Assembly: GCF_024158145.1 (NCBI RefSeq)
Contig: NZ_JAMYXM010000002.1
Span: forward strand, 124,001-188,000
Length of the DNA: 64,000 nt
Source of the DNA: Notoacmeibacter sp. MSK16QG-6
GTDB lineage: Bacteria > Pseudomonadota > Alphaproteobacteria > Rhizobiales > Rhizobiaceae
Direction: 5' to 3'
The notes under the pieces were generated by a model. The model saw nothing but the letters and a program-made list of their open reading frames with translations, was not told the origin of the DNA and did not search any database. Positions 47,672-56,624 of the stretch are shown in pieces. The translations under genes were made by a program, and so were the position numbers. Position 1 is the first letter of the stretch. Each line of letters begins with the position of its first letter.

Positions 47672-48067
47672 TTAGGCGTTGTAATCGGCATCGGCAACCG
47701 GTTCGAGCCAATCGACAGCCGAGCCATCCTGCTTTTCCTGAACTGCAATATGGCTCATCGCCGCCGTCGCGGTTGCGCCGTGCCAGTGCTTCTCGCCAGG
47801 GGCGAACCATATGACGTCGCCTGGAGAGATTGTCTCAACCGACCCGCCTTCGCGTTGCACCCAGCCACACCCCGAAGTGACGATGAGGGTCTGGCCAAGC
47901 GGGTGAGTGTGCCAGTTCGTTCGTGCGCCAGGCTCGAACGTTACTAACGCCATCGCAACGCGTGCCGGATCGTTTGCCTCGTGAAGCGGATCGAGCCGAA
48001 CTTTCCCGGTGAACCATTCACTCGGGCCTGTTCGTGACGGTTGCGAACCACTGCGCTTGATTTCCAT
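47672..48067 (-). CDS. Cupin domain protein, (R)-mandelonitrile lyase-like
   Basis: 131 residues, single cupin. [20 protein letters not shown] and PGEKHWHGA carry the metal-binding His residues. It matches a family often annotated as (R)-mandelonitrile lyase or carboxymuconolactone decarboxylase-associated cupin; the reaction here is not known. It is co-directional with rpsD. Confidence 0.85.
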   Translation of the reverse strand: MEIKRSGSQPSRTGPSEWFTGKVRLDPLHEANDPARVAMALVTFEPGARTNWHTHPLGQTLIVTSGCGWVQREGGSVETISPGDVIWFAPGEKHWHGATATAAMSHIAVQEKQDGSAVDWLEPVADADYNA

Positions 48068-48147
48068 GACAATCTCCGTCGGTCGGAATGCCTGATAGTT
48101 GGCGCACTACCGGTCAAAGTCATGTGAATCGGATTCAAATGGCGAAA

Positions 48148-48178
48148 GAAAAACGCGCAAGGCAATCAGCCATGCGCG
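48148..48178 (-). terminator. Probable terminator of phoX
   Basis: CGCGCA-A-GGC (48154-48163) pairs with GCC-A-TGCGCG (48169-48178) with one mismatch, and on the minus strand runs into GTTTTTC. It begins 25 bases after the phoX stop. Confidence 0.65.
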
Positions 48179-48202
48179 CTTTCCATTCGATGGCTGCTGC
48201 CG

Positions 48203-50167
48203 TCAGACGCCGATCTTGCCGCCGTCCTCTTTCGTCACCACGACGACGGACGGGCGGACTGGCATGGCGTCTTTGAAGTCAGGCCAGCGTGTGGCTGGCT
48301 TTTCAAAGGTCGCCAGTCCTTCGTCGCCCGGATGTTGGACGGCGAGGAACAGCGTCTCGCCGTTCGGCGTGAAGACCGGTCCGCACATCTCAGCGCCCAC
48401 AGGGCAGCGGAAGAAGAGGCGCGATGTACCCCGATCCTCGCCTTCGGTGCCGACCGCCCAAAGACCGTCGGTTCGACCGGTCTTGTCGCCGCTATTGCCA
48501 TCGGTCGAAACCCAGAGACGGCCATCGGCGTCGATTGCGCAATTGTCCGGCATGCCGAACCAGCCGTTTTCGCTTGTCGCTGGTGAAAAGGTCGCGCCGA
48601 CCTCGGCAATCGAAGGATCTCCGCACTTAAGCAGGATTTCCCACGTCGACTTCGTCGATGCGAAATCGCCATCTGTCTCGCTGATCTCGATAATATGACC
48701 GAAGGCGTTTTCCGCGCGTGGATTGGCCGCGTTCGTGTCACCTTCCCCACGCTTTGTATTGTTCGTCAGCATCACATAGACCTTGCCGGTCTCGGTGTTT
48801 GGCTGCACGTCTTCCGGCCGGTCCATTTTCGTTGCACCCAGAAGATCGGCCGCACGGCGCGTCTCGATCAGAACATCGGCCTGGCTCTCGAAACCATTTT
48901 CTGCAGTCAGCGGCCCTTCGCCATGGACGATAGGCATCCACTCCACTGTCCCGTCTTCGTCGAAGCGAGCCACATGGAGGGTGCCCTCATCGAGAAGGTC
49001 CATATTGGCTTCACGATTCTCGTCATCGATCATGCCGCTGCTGACGAATTTATAAACGTAGTCGAAGCGTTCGTCGTCGCCCGAATAAGAGACGGCACGG
49101 CCGTCTTTGTTGCGGATCGTCTCACAGCCCTCATGCTTGAAACGCCCAAGCGCGGTGCGCTTTTTCGGCGTCGAATCCGGGTTCATCGGATCGACTTCGA
49201 CGATCCAACCGAAACGGTTCGGTTCGTTCGGCTCCTTCGAAAGGTCGAAACGGTCGTGGAACTTGGCCCAATTGTACCAGCCGCCCGGGACGCCCATGCG
49301 CTCGTAATTGGCGATTTCCTTGTGATCGGCTGGCAATTCGCCCTGGAAGTAACCGTGGGTGTTTTCCTCGGCCATCAGATAGGTGCCCCAGGGCGTTACG
49401 CCCCCAGCGCAATTGTTCAGTGTACCGAACACCTTGCGGCCGGTGGCATCGGCATTGGTTTGCAACCGGGCGTGGCCGGCAGCGGGGCCGGAAATCTCAA
49501 TCGGCGTATTGACGCTGATGCGGCGATTCTTCGCGCCGTCGCCGACCGGAGACCAGGCGCCGTCTTCACCCTTTTCGATCTCGATAACGGTGCCGCCATG
49601 GGCCGCCATTTCGATATCGACCATCTCCTTCGTCCACTCATCGATGACGATCTCATCGTCGCGCTCGACTGCTGCGCCCGGAAACATCAATTCCGGATTT
49701 GTATATTCGTGATTGACGACAAGCAGGCCGCGATCATCACTGCCTTCGAGCGGTATGAAACCGACATAGTCGTTATTGTAGCCGAACTGCTTTTCCTGAG
49801 CGGCGGCAGAATGGTTCTGGGGATCGAACTCTGGCGCATCGGCCAGAACGGGATCGCCCCACCGCAACAATATCTTGGCGTTGTAGCCCGACGCGACGTG
49901 GTGGTTCTCATCGACACCCGCGGCAATCTCCTCGAAAGAAAAAGAGCCCTTGCCCATCTCTTCGGCATTGGCCTTCTCCGCCGCGATAAGCGCCAGCGGG
50001 CTGACCGTGACCGCTATCGCGCTTGTCGCGAGCGTACCTTGCAAAAACCCCCGGCGAGAATAGCGACGATTGATGATGTCACCCATCGTCGGATTGTCAG
50101 CGACATTCCGGCCGACATCTTCGGTGGCTTCGCGTTTGTCGGTCGGTGTCTGAATGAATTTTGCCAT
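48203..50167 (-). CDS. phoX: PhoX family alkaline phosphatase
   Basis: 654 residues from ATG 50167. A twin-arginine signal SRRGFLQG (residues ~37-44) predicts export; the DUF839/PhoX domain follows with HHVASGYNAKILLRWGDPV, GYNNDYVGFIPLEGSDDRGL and NDNCAGG-like NNCAGGVTPWGTYLMAEENTH. PhoX is a Ca/Fe-dependent phosphomonoesterase induced by phosphate starvation. Pho-box-like direct repeats lie upstream (50228-50245). A few PhoX relatives are annotated only as DUF839 proteins. Confidence 0.88.
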   Translation of the reverse strand: MAKFIQTPTDKREATEDVGRNVADNPTMGDIINRRYSRRGFLQGTLATSAIAVTVSPLALIAAEKANAEEMGKGSFSFEEIAAGVDENHHVASGYNAKILLRWGDPVLADAPEFDPQNHSAAAQEKQFGYNNDYVGFIPLEGSDDRGLLVVNHEYTNPELMFPGAAVERDDEIVIDEWTKEMVDIEMAAHGGTVIEIEKGEDGAWSPVGDGAKNRRISVNTPIEISGPAAGHARLQTNADATGRKVFGTLNNCAGGVTPWGTYLMAEENTHGYFQGELPADHKEIANYERMGVPGGWYNWAKFHDRFDLSKEPNEPNRFGWIVEVDPMNPDSTPKKRTALGRFKHEGCETIRNKDGRAVSYSGDDERFDYVYKFVSSGMIDDENREANMDLLDEGTLHVARFDEDGTVEWMPIVHGEGPLTAENGFESQADVLIETRRAADLLGATKMDRPEDVQPNTETGKVYVMLTNNTKRGEGDTNAANPRAENAFGHIIEISETDGDFASTKSTWEILLKCGDPSIAEVGATFSPATSENGWFGMPDNCAIDADGRLWVSTDGNSGDKTGRTDGLWAVGTEGEDRGTSRLFFRCPVGAEMCGPVFTPNGETLFLAVQHPGDEGLATFEKPATRWPDFKDAMPVRPSVVVVTKEDGGKIGV

Positions 50168-50227
50168 AGTCGCTACCCGTTTTTGCAAGAAGGTTGTTGC
50201 TTTCGGCCGTTCGACTACAGCAGCGAC

Positions 50228-50245
50228 GTGACACGTCTGTAACAT
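50228..50245 (-). promoter_or_regulatory. Pho-box-like direct repeat upstream of phoX
   Basis: On the minus strand ATGTTACAGACGTGTCAC contains TGTTAC and TGTCAC with an 11-base period, as in PhoB binding sites. It lies 61 bases before the phoX ATG. Confidence 0.5.
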
Positions 50246-50270
50246 CTGCTGGAGCAAGCTATACAGCGCG

Positions 50271-50288
50271 ATGTCACTGCTAGGTCAC
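50271..50288 (+). promoter_or_regulatory. Pho-box-like direct repeat upstream of EamA gene
   Basis: ATGTCACTGCTAGGTCAC contains TGTCAC and GGTCAC with an 11-base period. It lies 76 bases before the ATG at 50364. It may serve either divergent gene. Confidence 0.45.
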
Positions 50289-50363
50289 ACTGGACTTCCT
50301 CGCAAACCTCATCGAAAACAGCCGGTCTGTCCGACGGACAGCAGGAAATGAAGGCACCCTTCG

Positions 50364-51251
50364 ATGATCTATGAATTGGCTGCTCTCAGTGCGGCCCTCT
50401 GCTGGGCCTTTGCCGGGATCATCTCGCACGGTCCCTCGACAAAACTCGGCGCGGTCGCGTTCGTGCGCCTGAGGCTCGTCATCGTTTCTGTACTGTTCGG
50501 CATTTGGGTCTTCTATGTCGGAACATGGTCGACATTGACGGCCAGCGCGACAGCCGCGCTCATCCTTTCCGGCATGATAGGCATCTTCCTGGGCGACTGG
50601 GCGCTCTTCGTCACGATGAACCGTCTCGGCCCACGGCTCACTAGCATTTTGTTTTCGTTGAATGCGCCCATGGCAGTCATACTTGGCTGGGTCGTGTTGG
50701 ATGAGCGACTGAAAAGCACGACTATTTTCGGAATCGGCCTGACATTGATCGGCGTTATTCTTGCCATCGCTTTCGGACGCCGCGCCAGCCAGCGCCATAT
50801 TTTCGAAACCACTCATGGAAGTTTGCGCGCCGGCGTCGCGCTCGGATTGATAGCCGCTTTCTGCCAGGCAGTGGCCTCTCTCATCGCCCGACCGGTCATG
50901 GAAACCGGGGTCGATCCCATAGCGGCCTCACTCGTACGCCTTGCGACGGGCGCCGTTGCGCTTAGCCTGCTAATGCTGTTCGTCCGCTCGACGCGCCAGC
51001 AGGCGCCACTCGATCCGAGAACCTTTGTGATAGTCGTCGTCTCGGCCATTCTTGCAATGGCGCTCGGCATGACCCTCGTCCTCTTCGCGCTGATTGGAGG
51101 CGAAGTCGGCATCGTCTCGACGCTGACGGCGACGACGCCTGTTCTGATCCTTCCTCTTTTGTGGATCACCACGCGCGAACGACCTGCCGCCGGCGCGTTC
51201 GCCGGCGCAGCGCTCGTTGTCGTCGGAACGGCACTGCTGTTTAACCGCTAG
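50364..51251 (+). CDS. EamA family DMT transporter
   Basis: 295 residues, ten predicted helices, two EamA repeats. LNAPMAVILGWVVLDERLKSTTIFG is the conserved motif of repeat one and TPVLILPLLWITTRERPAAGAFAGA that of repeat two. Substrate unknown. It is divergent from phoX and shares a region with Pho-like sites, so control by phosphate is possible. It converges on murI (0-base gap). Confidence 0.85.
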   Translation: MIYELAALSAALCWAFAGIISHGPSTKLGAVAFVRLRLVIVSVLFGIWVFYVGTWSTLTASATAALILSGMIGIFLGDWALFVTMNRLGPRLTSILFSLNAPMAVILGWVVLDERLKSTTIFGIGLTLIGVILAIAFGRRASQRHIFETTHGSLRAGVALGLIAAFCQAVASLIARPVMETGVDPIAASLVRLATGAVALSLLMLFVRSTRQQAPLDPRTFVIVVVSAILAMALGMTLVLFALIGGEVGIVSTLTATTPVLILPLLWITTRERPAAGAFAGAALVVVGTALLFNR

Positions 51252-52055
51252 CTACTGCGGGCGCTGACGAACCTCAAAGCCAAAACCCTTTGCCAGTCGG
51301 CACAGTTCAGGCGGCGTCATGCCGGAAGTGAAGACCGCCAGATCCGCAGCGTCCAACAAATTGGAGGGTTTCATTTCGCCAATGAGACTTAGAGCTCTAC
51401 GCGCGATGGCCTCTGATGTATCGATCCAGTCCACAGGCCAAGGCGCGACCTTGCGCATGCGGTTGATGAGAAACGGATAGTGCGTGCAGGCCAGCACCAC
51501 AATATCGGTCCGTTTGCCGTCCTGTTCGACGAAACATTTGGCGATCTCGTCACTGACGGCTTTCTCGTCGACAAAACCACGGCGCATGTAATCTTCGGCA
51601 AGAGCGGCCAGCCTCTCGCTGCCGACCAACCGCACGTGAACGCGCGCGGCGTATCGATCGATCAGATCGCGCGTATACTGCCGTCTGACCGTACCTGGCG
51701 TCGCCAGAACTGACACAAGTCCGGAAACCGTTCGCTCCGCGGCAGGTTTGATCGCAGGAACGGTGCCGACAAATGCCTGATCGGGAAAGGCATTGCGCAA
51801 TGCCTCGATCGCAAGCGTCGAAGCGGTGTTGCACGCGATGACGATCAGGTCGGGCCGGTGCTCCGCGATCAGTTGGCCGAACAGAGCGATCATTCGATCC
51901 AGAAGAGCCTGCTCTTCCCACGCGCCGTAAGGGAATGCGGCATCATCGGCGACGTAAACCGATCGGTATTCCGGTAGCAGAATGCGCGCCTCTTTCACCA
52001 CCGAAAGGCCGCCGATTCCGCTGTCGAAATAGAGGATGGTGCCCCGCGAGTTCAC
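51252..52055 (-). CDS. murI: Glutamate racemase
   Basis: 267 residues. Makes D-glutamate for peptidoglycan. [11 protein letters not shown] at the start, the catalytic Cys75 in IACNTAST and the second Cys in LACTHYPFL are diagnostic. The ATG overlaps the stop of the TrmJ-like gene (ATGA). Confidence 0.95.
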   Translation of the reverse strand: MNSRGTILYFDSGIGGLSVVKEARILLPEYRSVYVADDAAFPYGAWEEQALLDRMIALFGQLIAEHRPDLIVIACNTASTLAIEALRNAFPDQAFVGTVPAIKPAAERTVSGLVSVLATPGTVRRQYTRDLIDRYAARVHVRLVGSERLAALAEDYMRRGFVDEKAVSDEIAKCFVEQDGKRTDIVVLACTHYPFLINRMRKVAPWPVDWIDTSEAIARRALSLIGEMKPSNLLDAADLAVFTSGMTPPELCRLAKGFGFEVRQRPQ

Positions 52056-52831
52056 TGGCTCTCGCTTTCGGTCTTTGCGCCGCGCGGCCGAAATCTGTCG
52101 AGCGCTGTGAAAACGCCGCGAAGTACGGCGATCTCATCGGCCGAAAATCCGGGGCGCGTCAGAACGGCTCGCAAATTCTCCATCATCTTTGGCTTTTTCT
52201 GCTCGGTCCTGAAATAGCCACGCTGATCCAGTGCCGGCTCCAGCCAATCGAACATGGCGTTGAGCACCTGTTTCTGTGCAGGCGCTCTGTCAGGGGCGGA
52301 GAAATTCGTATCCGCGCTACGACCCCGCGATAGTTCATATGCCATGAGCAGAACCGCCTGCGCGATATTGAGAGATGCAAAGGCGGGATCGACCGGAAAG
52401 GTGACGATAGCGTCAGCCTGACCGATTTCCTCATTGTTGAGACCCCAGCGTTCCCGACCGAACAATATACCGCTCTGGGAACCGCCCTCGCCCATCGCGC
52501 CGATACGCTGACAGGCCTCCACCGGACCCAGAACCTCCTTGTGACCGTCTCGTTGACGCGCTGTGGTCGCCAGAACAAAATTGAGATCGGCGATGGCGGC
52601 GGGAAGGCTGTCGAAAACAGTCACGGCATCGATCACATGATCGGCTTTGGACGCGGTGGCCCGCGCCCGCTCGTTGGGCCAGCCATCGCGTGGCGTGACG
52701 AGTCGCAGGTCGGACAGACCGAAATTCGCCATCGCACGCGCAACCATACCGATATTGTCGCCAAGCTGCGGCTCGACGAGAATGATCACAGGTTTCGACG
52801 GCGCGGCTCCAACCGCCGCATTCTCGGTCAT
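52052..52831 (-). CDS. trmJ: TrmJ-like RNA 2'-O-methyltransferase
   Basis: 259 residues, SPOUT (TrmH/SpoU) fold. [21 protein letters not shown] near residue 20, [18 protein letters not shown] and [17 protein letters not shown] near residue 150 are the family's motifs 1-3. It most probably methylates the ribose of position 32 in tRNA. It overlaps murI by 4 bases. Confidence 0.88.
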   Translation of the reverse strand: MTENAAVGAAPSKPVIILVEPQLGDNIGMVARAMANFGLSDLRLVTPRDGWPNERARATASKADHVIDAVTVFDSLPAAIADLNFVLATTARQRDGHKEVLGPVEACQRIGAMGEGGSQSGILFGRERWGLNNEEIGQADAIVTFPVDPAFASLNIAQAVLLMAYELSRGRSADTNFSAPDRAPAQKQVLNAMFDWLEPALDQRGYFRTEQKKPKMMENLRAVLTRPGFSADEIAVLRGVFTALDRFRPRGAKTESESQ

Positions 52832-52937
52832 GCACTATTCTCCCATCGGTCAGCGGAGCCGATACATCAAGCTGGCGCGAAGGCAAAGCGCGGGGACGCC
52901 AATATCCCTCGTACCCCTGCTTGGCCGCAAATTTGGT

Positions 52938-53834
52938 CTACTCCGCCTCTCCGAGAAAGGCAGCGATTAACTCCGCGACCTTTTGCGCCTTTTCATGAAG
53001 CACCCAATGACCCGCGCCCGGAATGAAGACGCGCCGCAGATCGTCGGCATACGAATCCAGCCCCTCAATGACCGAAGGGCGTAGCGCGGCGTCGTCTTCG
53101 CCCCAGATCAAGAGGTGCGGCATCCGCACACGCAAGCGCTCCTGATCGATAGCGAGAACAGGAACGTCCTCGACCGCTTCGTTCTCCACAGGCACGACAA
53201 TCGGCGATGCGCGATACCAGTTCAACATCGCCGATAGCGCGCCAGGTCTGCTCCAGGCGTCCCGGTAAGCCTGCCGTTTTTCCTTGTCCAGAAACGGACA
53301 GTCGGAAAATCTCTCCATCATATCCAGAAGGCGACGGTAATTGTCTTCGGCCAAGCGGCTTTCGGCATTTTCTGCCTTCAACCTGGGGATATAGAAACTG
53401 GCTTCGCGCTGTTGCGGATCGTCGATGAGCGCCTTTTGAAAAGTTGCCGGATGCGCCCCGTTGACGATCACCAGGCGATCGATTTTTTCGGGTTCTGAAA
53501 AGGCCATGGCATAGGCAACCGAAGCACCCCAGTCATGTCCGGCCAAGAAAAAGGATTGTTCGGGTGCAATGGCATCCATCAACCCGAACATATCACGAGC
53601 CAGATGATGAACGCGGTAAGCTTCGACATCCTTGGGCTTGTCACTCTCGCCATAACCACGTTGATCGGGTCGAACGATACGGAACCTGGCTTTCAGAAGT
53701 GCGGAGACATCAGACCATCCGGCACGATATTCCGGAAAACCATGCAGACACAAAAGCAGTGGTGCATTCTCAGATCCATCGATTTCATAGGCGATAGAAA
53801 GCCCATTCACCTCGACGCTTTGCACCTCTGTCAT
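52938..53834 (-). CDS. Alpha/beta hydrolase, epoxide hydrolase/haloalkane dehalogenase-like
   Basis: 298 residues from ATG 53834. HGFPE (oxyanion) and the nucleophile elbow GHDWGASVAY with Asp101, not Ser, mark the epoxide hydrolase/dehalogenase/fluoroacetate dehalogenase branch. The Asp/His partners appear in LLIWGEDDAALRP and GAGHWVLHEKA. Substrate unknown. It is divergent from icd. Confidence 0.87.
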   Translation of the reverse strand: MTEVQSVEVNGLSIAYEIDGSENAPLLLCLHGFPEYRAGWSDVSALLKARFRIVRPDQRGYGESDKPKDVEAYRVHHLARDMFGLMDAIAPEQSFFLAGHDWGASVAYAMAFSEPEKIDRLVIVNGAHPATFQKALIDDPQQREASFYIPRLKAENAESRLAEDNYRRLLDMMERFSDCPFLDKEKRQAYRDAWSRPGALSAMLNWYRASPIVVPVENEAVEDVPVLAIDQERLRVRMPHLLIWGEDDAALRPSVIEGLDSYADDLRRVFIPGAGHWVLHEKAQKVAELIAAFLGEAE

Positions 53835-53974
53835 ATCTCTGTCCCTGAATGGCGTTCCGATAAGCAAGCTGATAGCTGCGTTCAAACTCTTTGCACCTGC
53901 GCGCGTGGCTGCTATGGGGCCACCACGAACGGCCCGCTGGCCGATGATAACGATAAATAGAGGGATCGATACTG

Positions 53975-55189
53975 ATGGCGAAGATCAAGGTGGACAATCC
54001 GGTCGTCGAACTCGACGGCGACGAGATGACTCGGATTATCTGGCAGTTCATCAAGGACAAGCTGATCCACCCCTATCTCGACATCGATCTGCTCTATTTC
54101 GATCTGGGTGTCGAAAAGCGCGACGAGACGGACGATCAGATTACCATCGATGCAGCAAACGCCATCAAAGAGCATGGCGTCGGTGTTAAATGCGCGACGA
54201 TCACCCCGGACGAGGCCCGTGTCGAGGAATTCGGGCTGAAAAAAATGTGGCGGTCGCCGAACGGCACGATCCGCAACATTCTGGGCGGCGTTATCTTCCG
54301 CGAGCCGATCATCTGCAAAAACGTGCCGCGTCTGGTCCCGGGCTGGACCGAGCCGGTCATCGTAGGCCGTCATGCCTTTGGCGATCAGTACCGCGCCACC
54401 GACTTCAAGTTTCCCGGCGCCGGTAAGCTGACCATCAAATTCATCGGCGAAGACGGCACCGAGATCGAACACGAAGTCTTCGACGCGCCGTCCTCCGGTA
54501 TCGCGATGGCGATGTACAATTTGGACGATTCCATTCGCGATTTTGCCCGCGCTTCGCTCAATTACGGTCTGCAGCGCGGTTATCCGGTCTATCTCTCGAC
54601 CAAGAACACGATCCTGAAAGCCTATGACGGGCGCTTCAAAGATATCTTCCAGGAGATTTACGAAGCCGAATTCGAGGATCAGTTCAAGGAAGCCGGCATC
54701 ACCTACGAACATCGACTGATTGACGATATGGTCGCGGCCAACCTGAAATGGTCGGGCGGCTACATCTGGGCCTGTAAGAACTACGATGGCGATGTGCAGT
54801 CGGATACAGTTGCGCAAGGCTTTGGCTCGCTCGGTCTGATGACCTCGGTCCTGATGACGCCCGACGGCAAAACGGTCGAAGCGGAAGCCGCACACGGCAC
54901 CGTCACCCGGCACTACCGTCAGCACCAGGAAGGCAAGGAAACCTCGACCAATTCCATCGCCTCGATCTTCGCATGGACCCGGGGCCTGAAGCACCGCGCC
55001 AAGCTTGACGGCAATGACGAGTTGAACAAATTCGCTGAAACGCTGGAAAAAGTCTGCGTTTCCACAGTGGAAAGCGGCTTCATGACGAAGGACCTCGCCC
55101 TCCTTATCGGCCCCGACCAGCCTTGGCTTTCAACGACGGGTTTCCTCGACAAGATCGACGAAAACCTCCAGAAGGCGATGAACAAGTAA
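53975..55189 (+). CDS. icd: Isocitrate dehydrogenase, NADP-dependent
   Basis: 404 residues, the eukaryote-like dimeric (subfamily II) NADP enzyme of the TCA cycle. The start [27 protein letters not shown]-type [12 protein letters not shown] and [18 protein letters not shown] are characteristic. A strong terminator follows at 55215. Confidence 0.97.
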   Translation: MAKIKVDNPVVELDGDEMTRIIWQFIKDKLIHPYLDIDLLYFDLGVEKRDETDDQITIDAANAIKEHGVGVKCATITPDEARVEEFGLKKMWRSPNGTIRNILGGVIFREPIICKNVPRLVPGWTEPVIVGRHAFGDQYRATDFKFPGAGKLTIKFIGEDGTEIEHEVFDAPSSGIAMAMYNLDDSIRDFARASLNYGLQRGYPVYLSTKNTILKAYDGRFKDIFQEIYEAEFEDQFKEAGITYEHRLIDDMVAANLKWSGGYIWACKNYDGDVQSDTVAQGFGSLGLMTSVLMTPDGKTVEAEAAHGTVTRHYRQHQEGKETSTNSIASIFAWTRGLKHRAKLDGNDELNKFAETLEKVCVSTVESGFMTKDLALLIGPDQPWLSTTGFLDKIDENLQKAMNK

Positions 55190-55214
55190 GCCCGTCTTAT
55201 TTCAGTCAACCTTC

Positions 55215-55246
55215 AAAGCGCGGCTCCAAAAGGGCCGCGCTTTTTT
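55215..55246 (+). terminator. Rho-independent terminator of icd
   Basis: AGCGCGGC (55217-55224) pairs with GCCGCGCT (55234-55241) and runs into TTTTTT; AAA precedes the stem, so it may also work for dgkA on the other strand. Confidence 0.88.
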
Positions 55247-55248
55247 CG

Positions 55249-55602
55249 CTAATAGCCGAGCCACCAGTCGATAACGGCAAGTCCCCATGTCCACGCCGCG
55301 ATAATCGAGGCGATCAAGACGGCCAGCGAACCGCAATCCTTGGCGACTTTTATTCGCTCGTCGAATGTCGTCGAAAGCGCGTCGCAGGCTTTCTCGATGC
55401 CGGTATTCAGCGCTTCCACCAGCATCAAGATCAAAATGACCGAGATTAAAAGGGCGTAGCCGCGCCAGTCTTCCGCAATCGGCACCGCGACTATCAGCGC
55501 GATCATGAGGAGCATACACTCCTGCCGGAAAGCCTTCTCGTGCCTTGCCAGAAACCGGAACCCGTCGACGGAATTCCAGAAGGCATCGATCAGTCGCTTC
55601 AT
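55249..55602 (-). CDS. dgkA: Diacylglycerol kinase
   Basis: 117 residues, three transmembrane helices. The prokaryotic DagK signature is present: ARHEKAFRQE and LVEALNTGIEKACDALS, with the catalytic Glu and EALNTAIE-like block. Recycles diacylglycerol to phosphatidic acid in the membrane. ATG 55602 is the likely start (GGGG 6 bases upstream); the upstream TTG is less likely. It converges on icd with the terminator between. Confidence 0.92.
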   Translation of the reverse strand: MKRLIDAFWNSVDGFRFLARHEKAFRQECMLLMIALIVAVPIAEDWRGYALLISVILILMLVEALNTGIEKACDALSTTFDERIKVAKDCGSLAVLIASIIAAWTWGLAVIDWWLGY

Positions 55603-55657
55603 ATCAAGCCCCAAGCGCGTTGTTCGCGGGGCAGATACAAGATGGGTATCGGCTTGG

Positions 55658-56476
55658 CTAGTCGAAGCGATAGACGTCGAAGGTCAGCGCGCCGCCAACA
55701 CGCGAGTGGTGGATGCGCCGCCCAGTTGCTTGCGGCCCTGCCGCACCGTGCGCGAAGAAGATCGGCATGAGGTGTTCGTCGGTCGGATGATTATCAGCAA
55801 CAAACGGCGCTTCCTGCTTCCATGCGAGAAGCCTTGTACCGCCCTTCTCGATCGCCTCTTCGAACCAGTCGGTAAAAGCATCCACACGCGCGGTGAACGA
55901 TTGAGGCACCGGCTTCCCGCTACTCATCTCGGTAAAGACCGCGCGGAGATTGTGCGTGATGTGACCGGAGCCGATAAGAAGAACGCCCTCATCCCGCAGT
56001 GGCGCCAGAGCTTCACCGATCCGGTGATGCCATGCGGCGTCACGTGACGGATCGATGGAAACCTGAACGATGGGAATGTCGGCATCCGGATAAAGCAGCC
56101 GCATCATCGTCCAGGCGCCATGATCGTAACCGCGATGCGGCATCCGCGATGGCGAGAGAGCTTTATCCGACAGCATGGAAAAAATGCGCTCCGCCAGATC
56201 CGGTTCGCCCGGCGCGGGATAAACCATCTCGAACAGTTCGGATGCAAAGCCACCGCCGAAATCATAGATCATTTCCGGGGTCGGGTCCGTGACAACCGCG
56301 ACCCCGTCTGTCTCGAAATGCGCGCTCATGATGACCACTGCCTTCGGTGTCGGCAGATCGGCCGCAAGCGTTTCGTAAAAGCGCCGGGCCGGACTTTCAT
56401 CTGTGACCACATTTGGCCCGCCATGAGAGAGAAACAGCGTCGGCAGTTGAGAGGCGTCGAATTCGGGCTGAGACAT
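55658..56476 (-). CDS. DODA-type extradiol ring-opening dioxygenase (YgiD-like)
   Basis: 272 residues. Class III extradiol fold: LPTLFLSHGGPNVVTDE at the start with metal His, MSAHFET, and GYDHGAWTMMRLLYPDADIPIVQVSI (His near DHGAW). It may open catechol-type substrates such as 4,5-DOPA; substrate not known. Confidence 0.88.
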   Translation of the reverse strand: MSQPEFDASQLPTLFLSHGGPNVVTDESPARRFYETLAADLPTPKAVVIMSAHFETDGVAVVTDPTPEMIYDFGGGFASELFEMVYPAPGEPDLAERIFSMLSDKALSPSRMPHRGYDHGAWTMMRLLYPDADIPIVQVSIDPSRDAAWHHRIGEALAPLRDEGVLLIGSGHITHNLRAVFTEMSSGKPVPQSFTARVDAFTDWFEEAIEKGGTRLLAWKQEAPFVADNHPTDEHLMPIFFAHGAAGPQATGRRIHHSRVGGALTFDVYRFD

Positions 56477-56563
56477 TCATTTTCTCCTTTGACACAAAGA
56501 TGCGCACGGAGCCTCGATCCGAAAGGCCGCCTCTCGACGACAGATCATCGTCATTTTGTGAAC

Positions 56564-56600
56564 GAAAACACCCGACTCGTTCAATAAACGAGGCGGGTGT
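56564..56600 (-). terminator. Rho-independent terminator of the DAHP synthase gene
   Basis: On the minus strand ACACCCG-C-CTCGTT (56600-56587) pairs with AACGAG-T-CGGGTGT (56581-56568) around a 5-base loop with one mismatch and is followed by TTTTCG. It begins 24 bases after the stop at 56625. Confidence 0.83.
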
Positions 56601-56624
56601 CATGAAAGCGCCGGGTTTGTGAAA

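Noticed and set aside
48695-50242. A 515-codon open frame antisense to phoX
   Set aside because: It is entirely inside the phoX coding region, with no ribosome site or domain.
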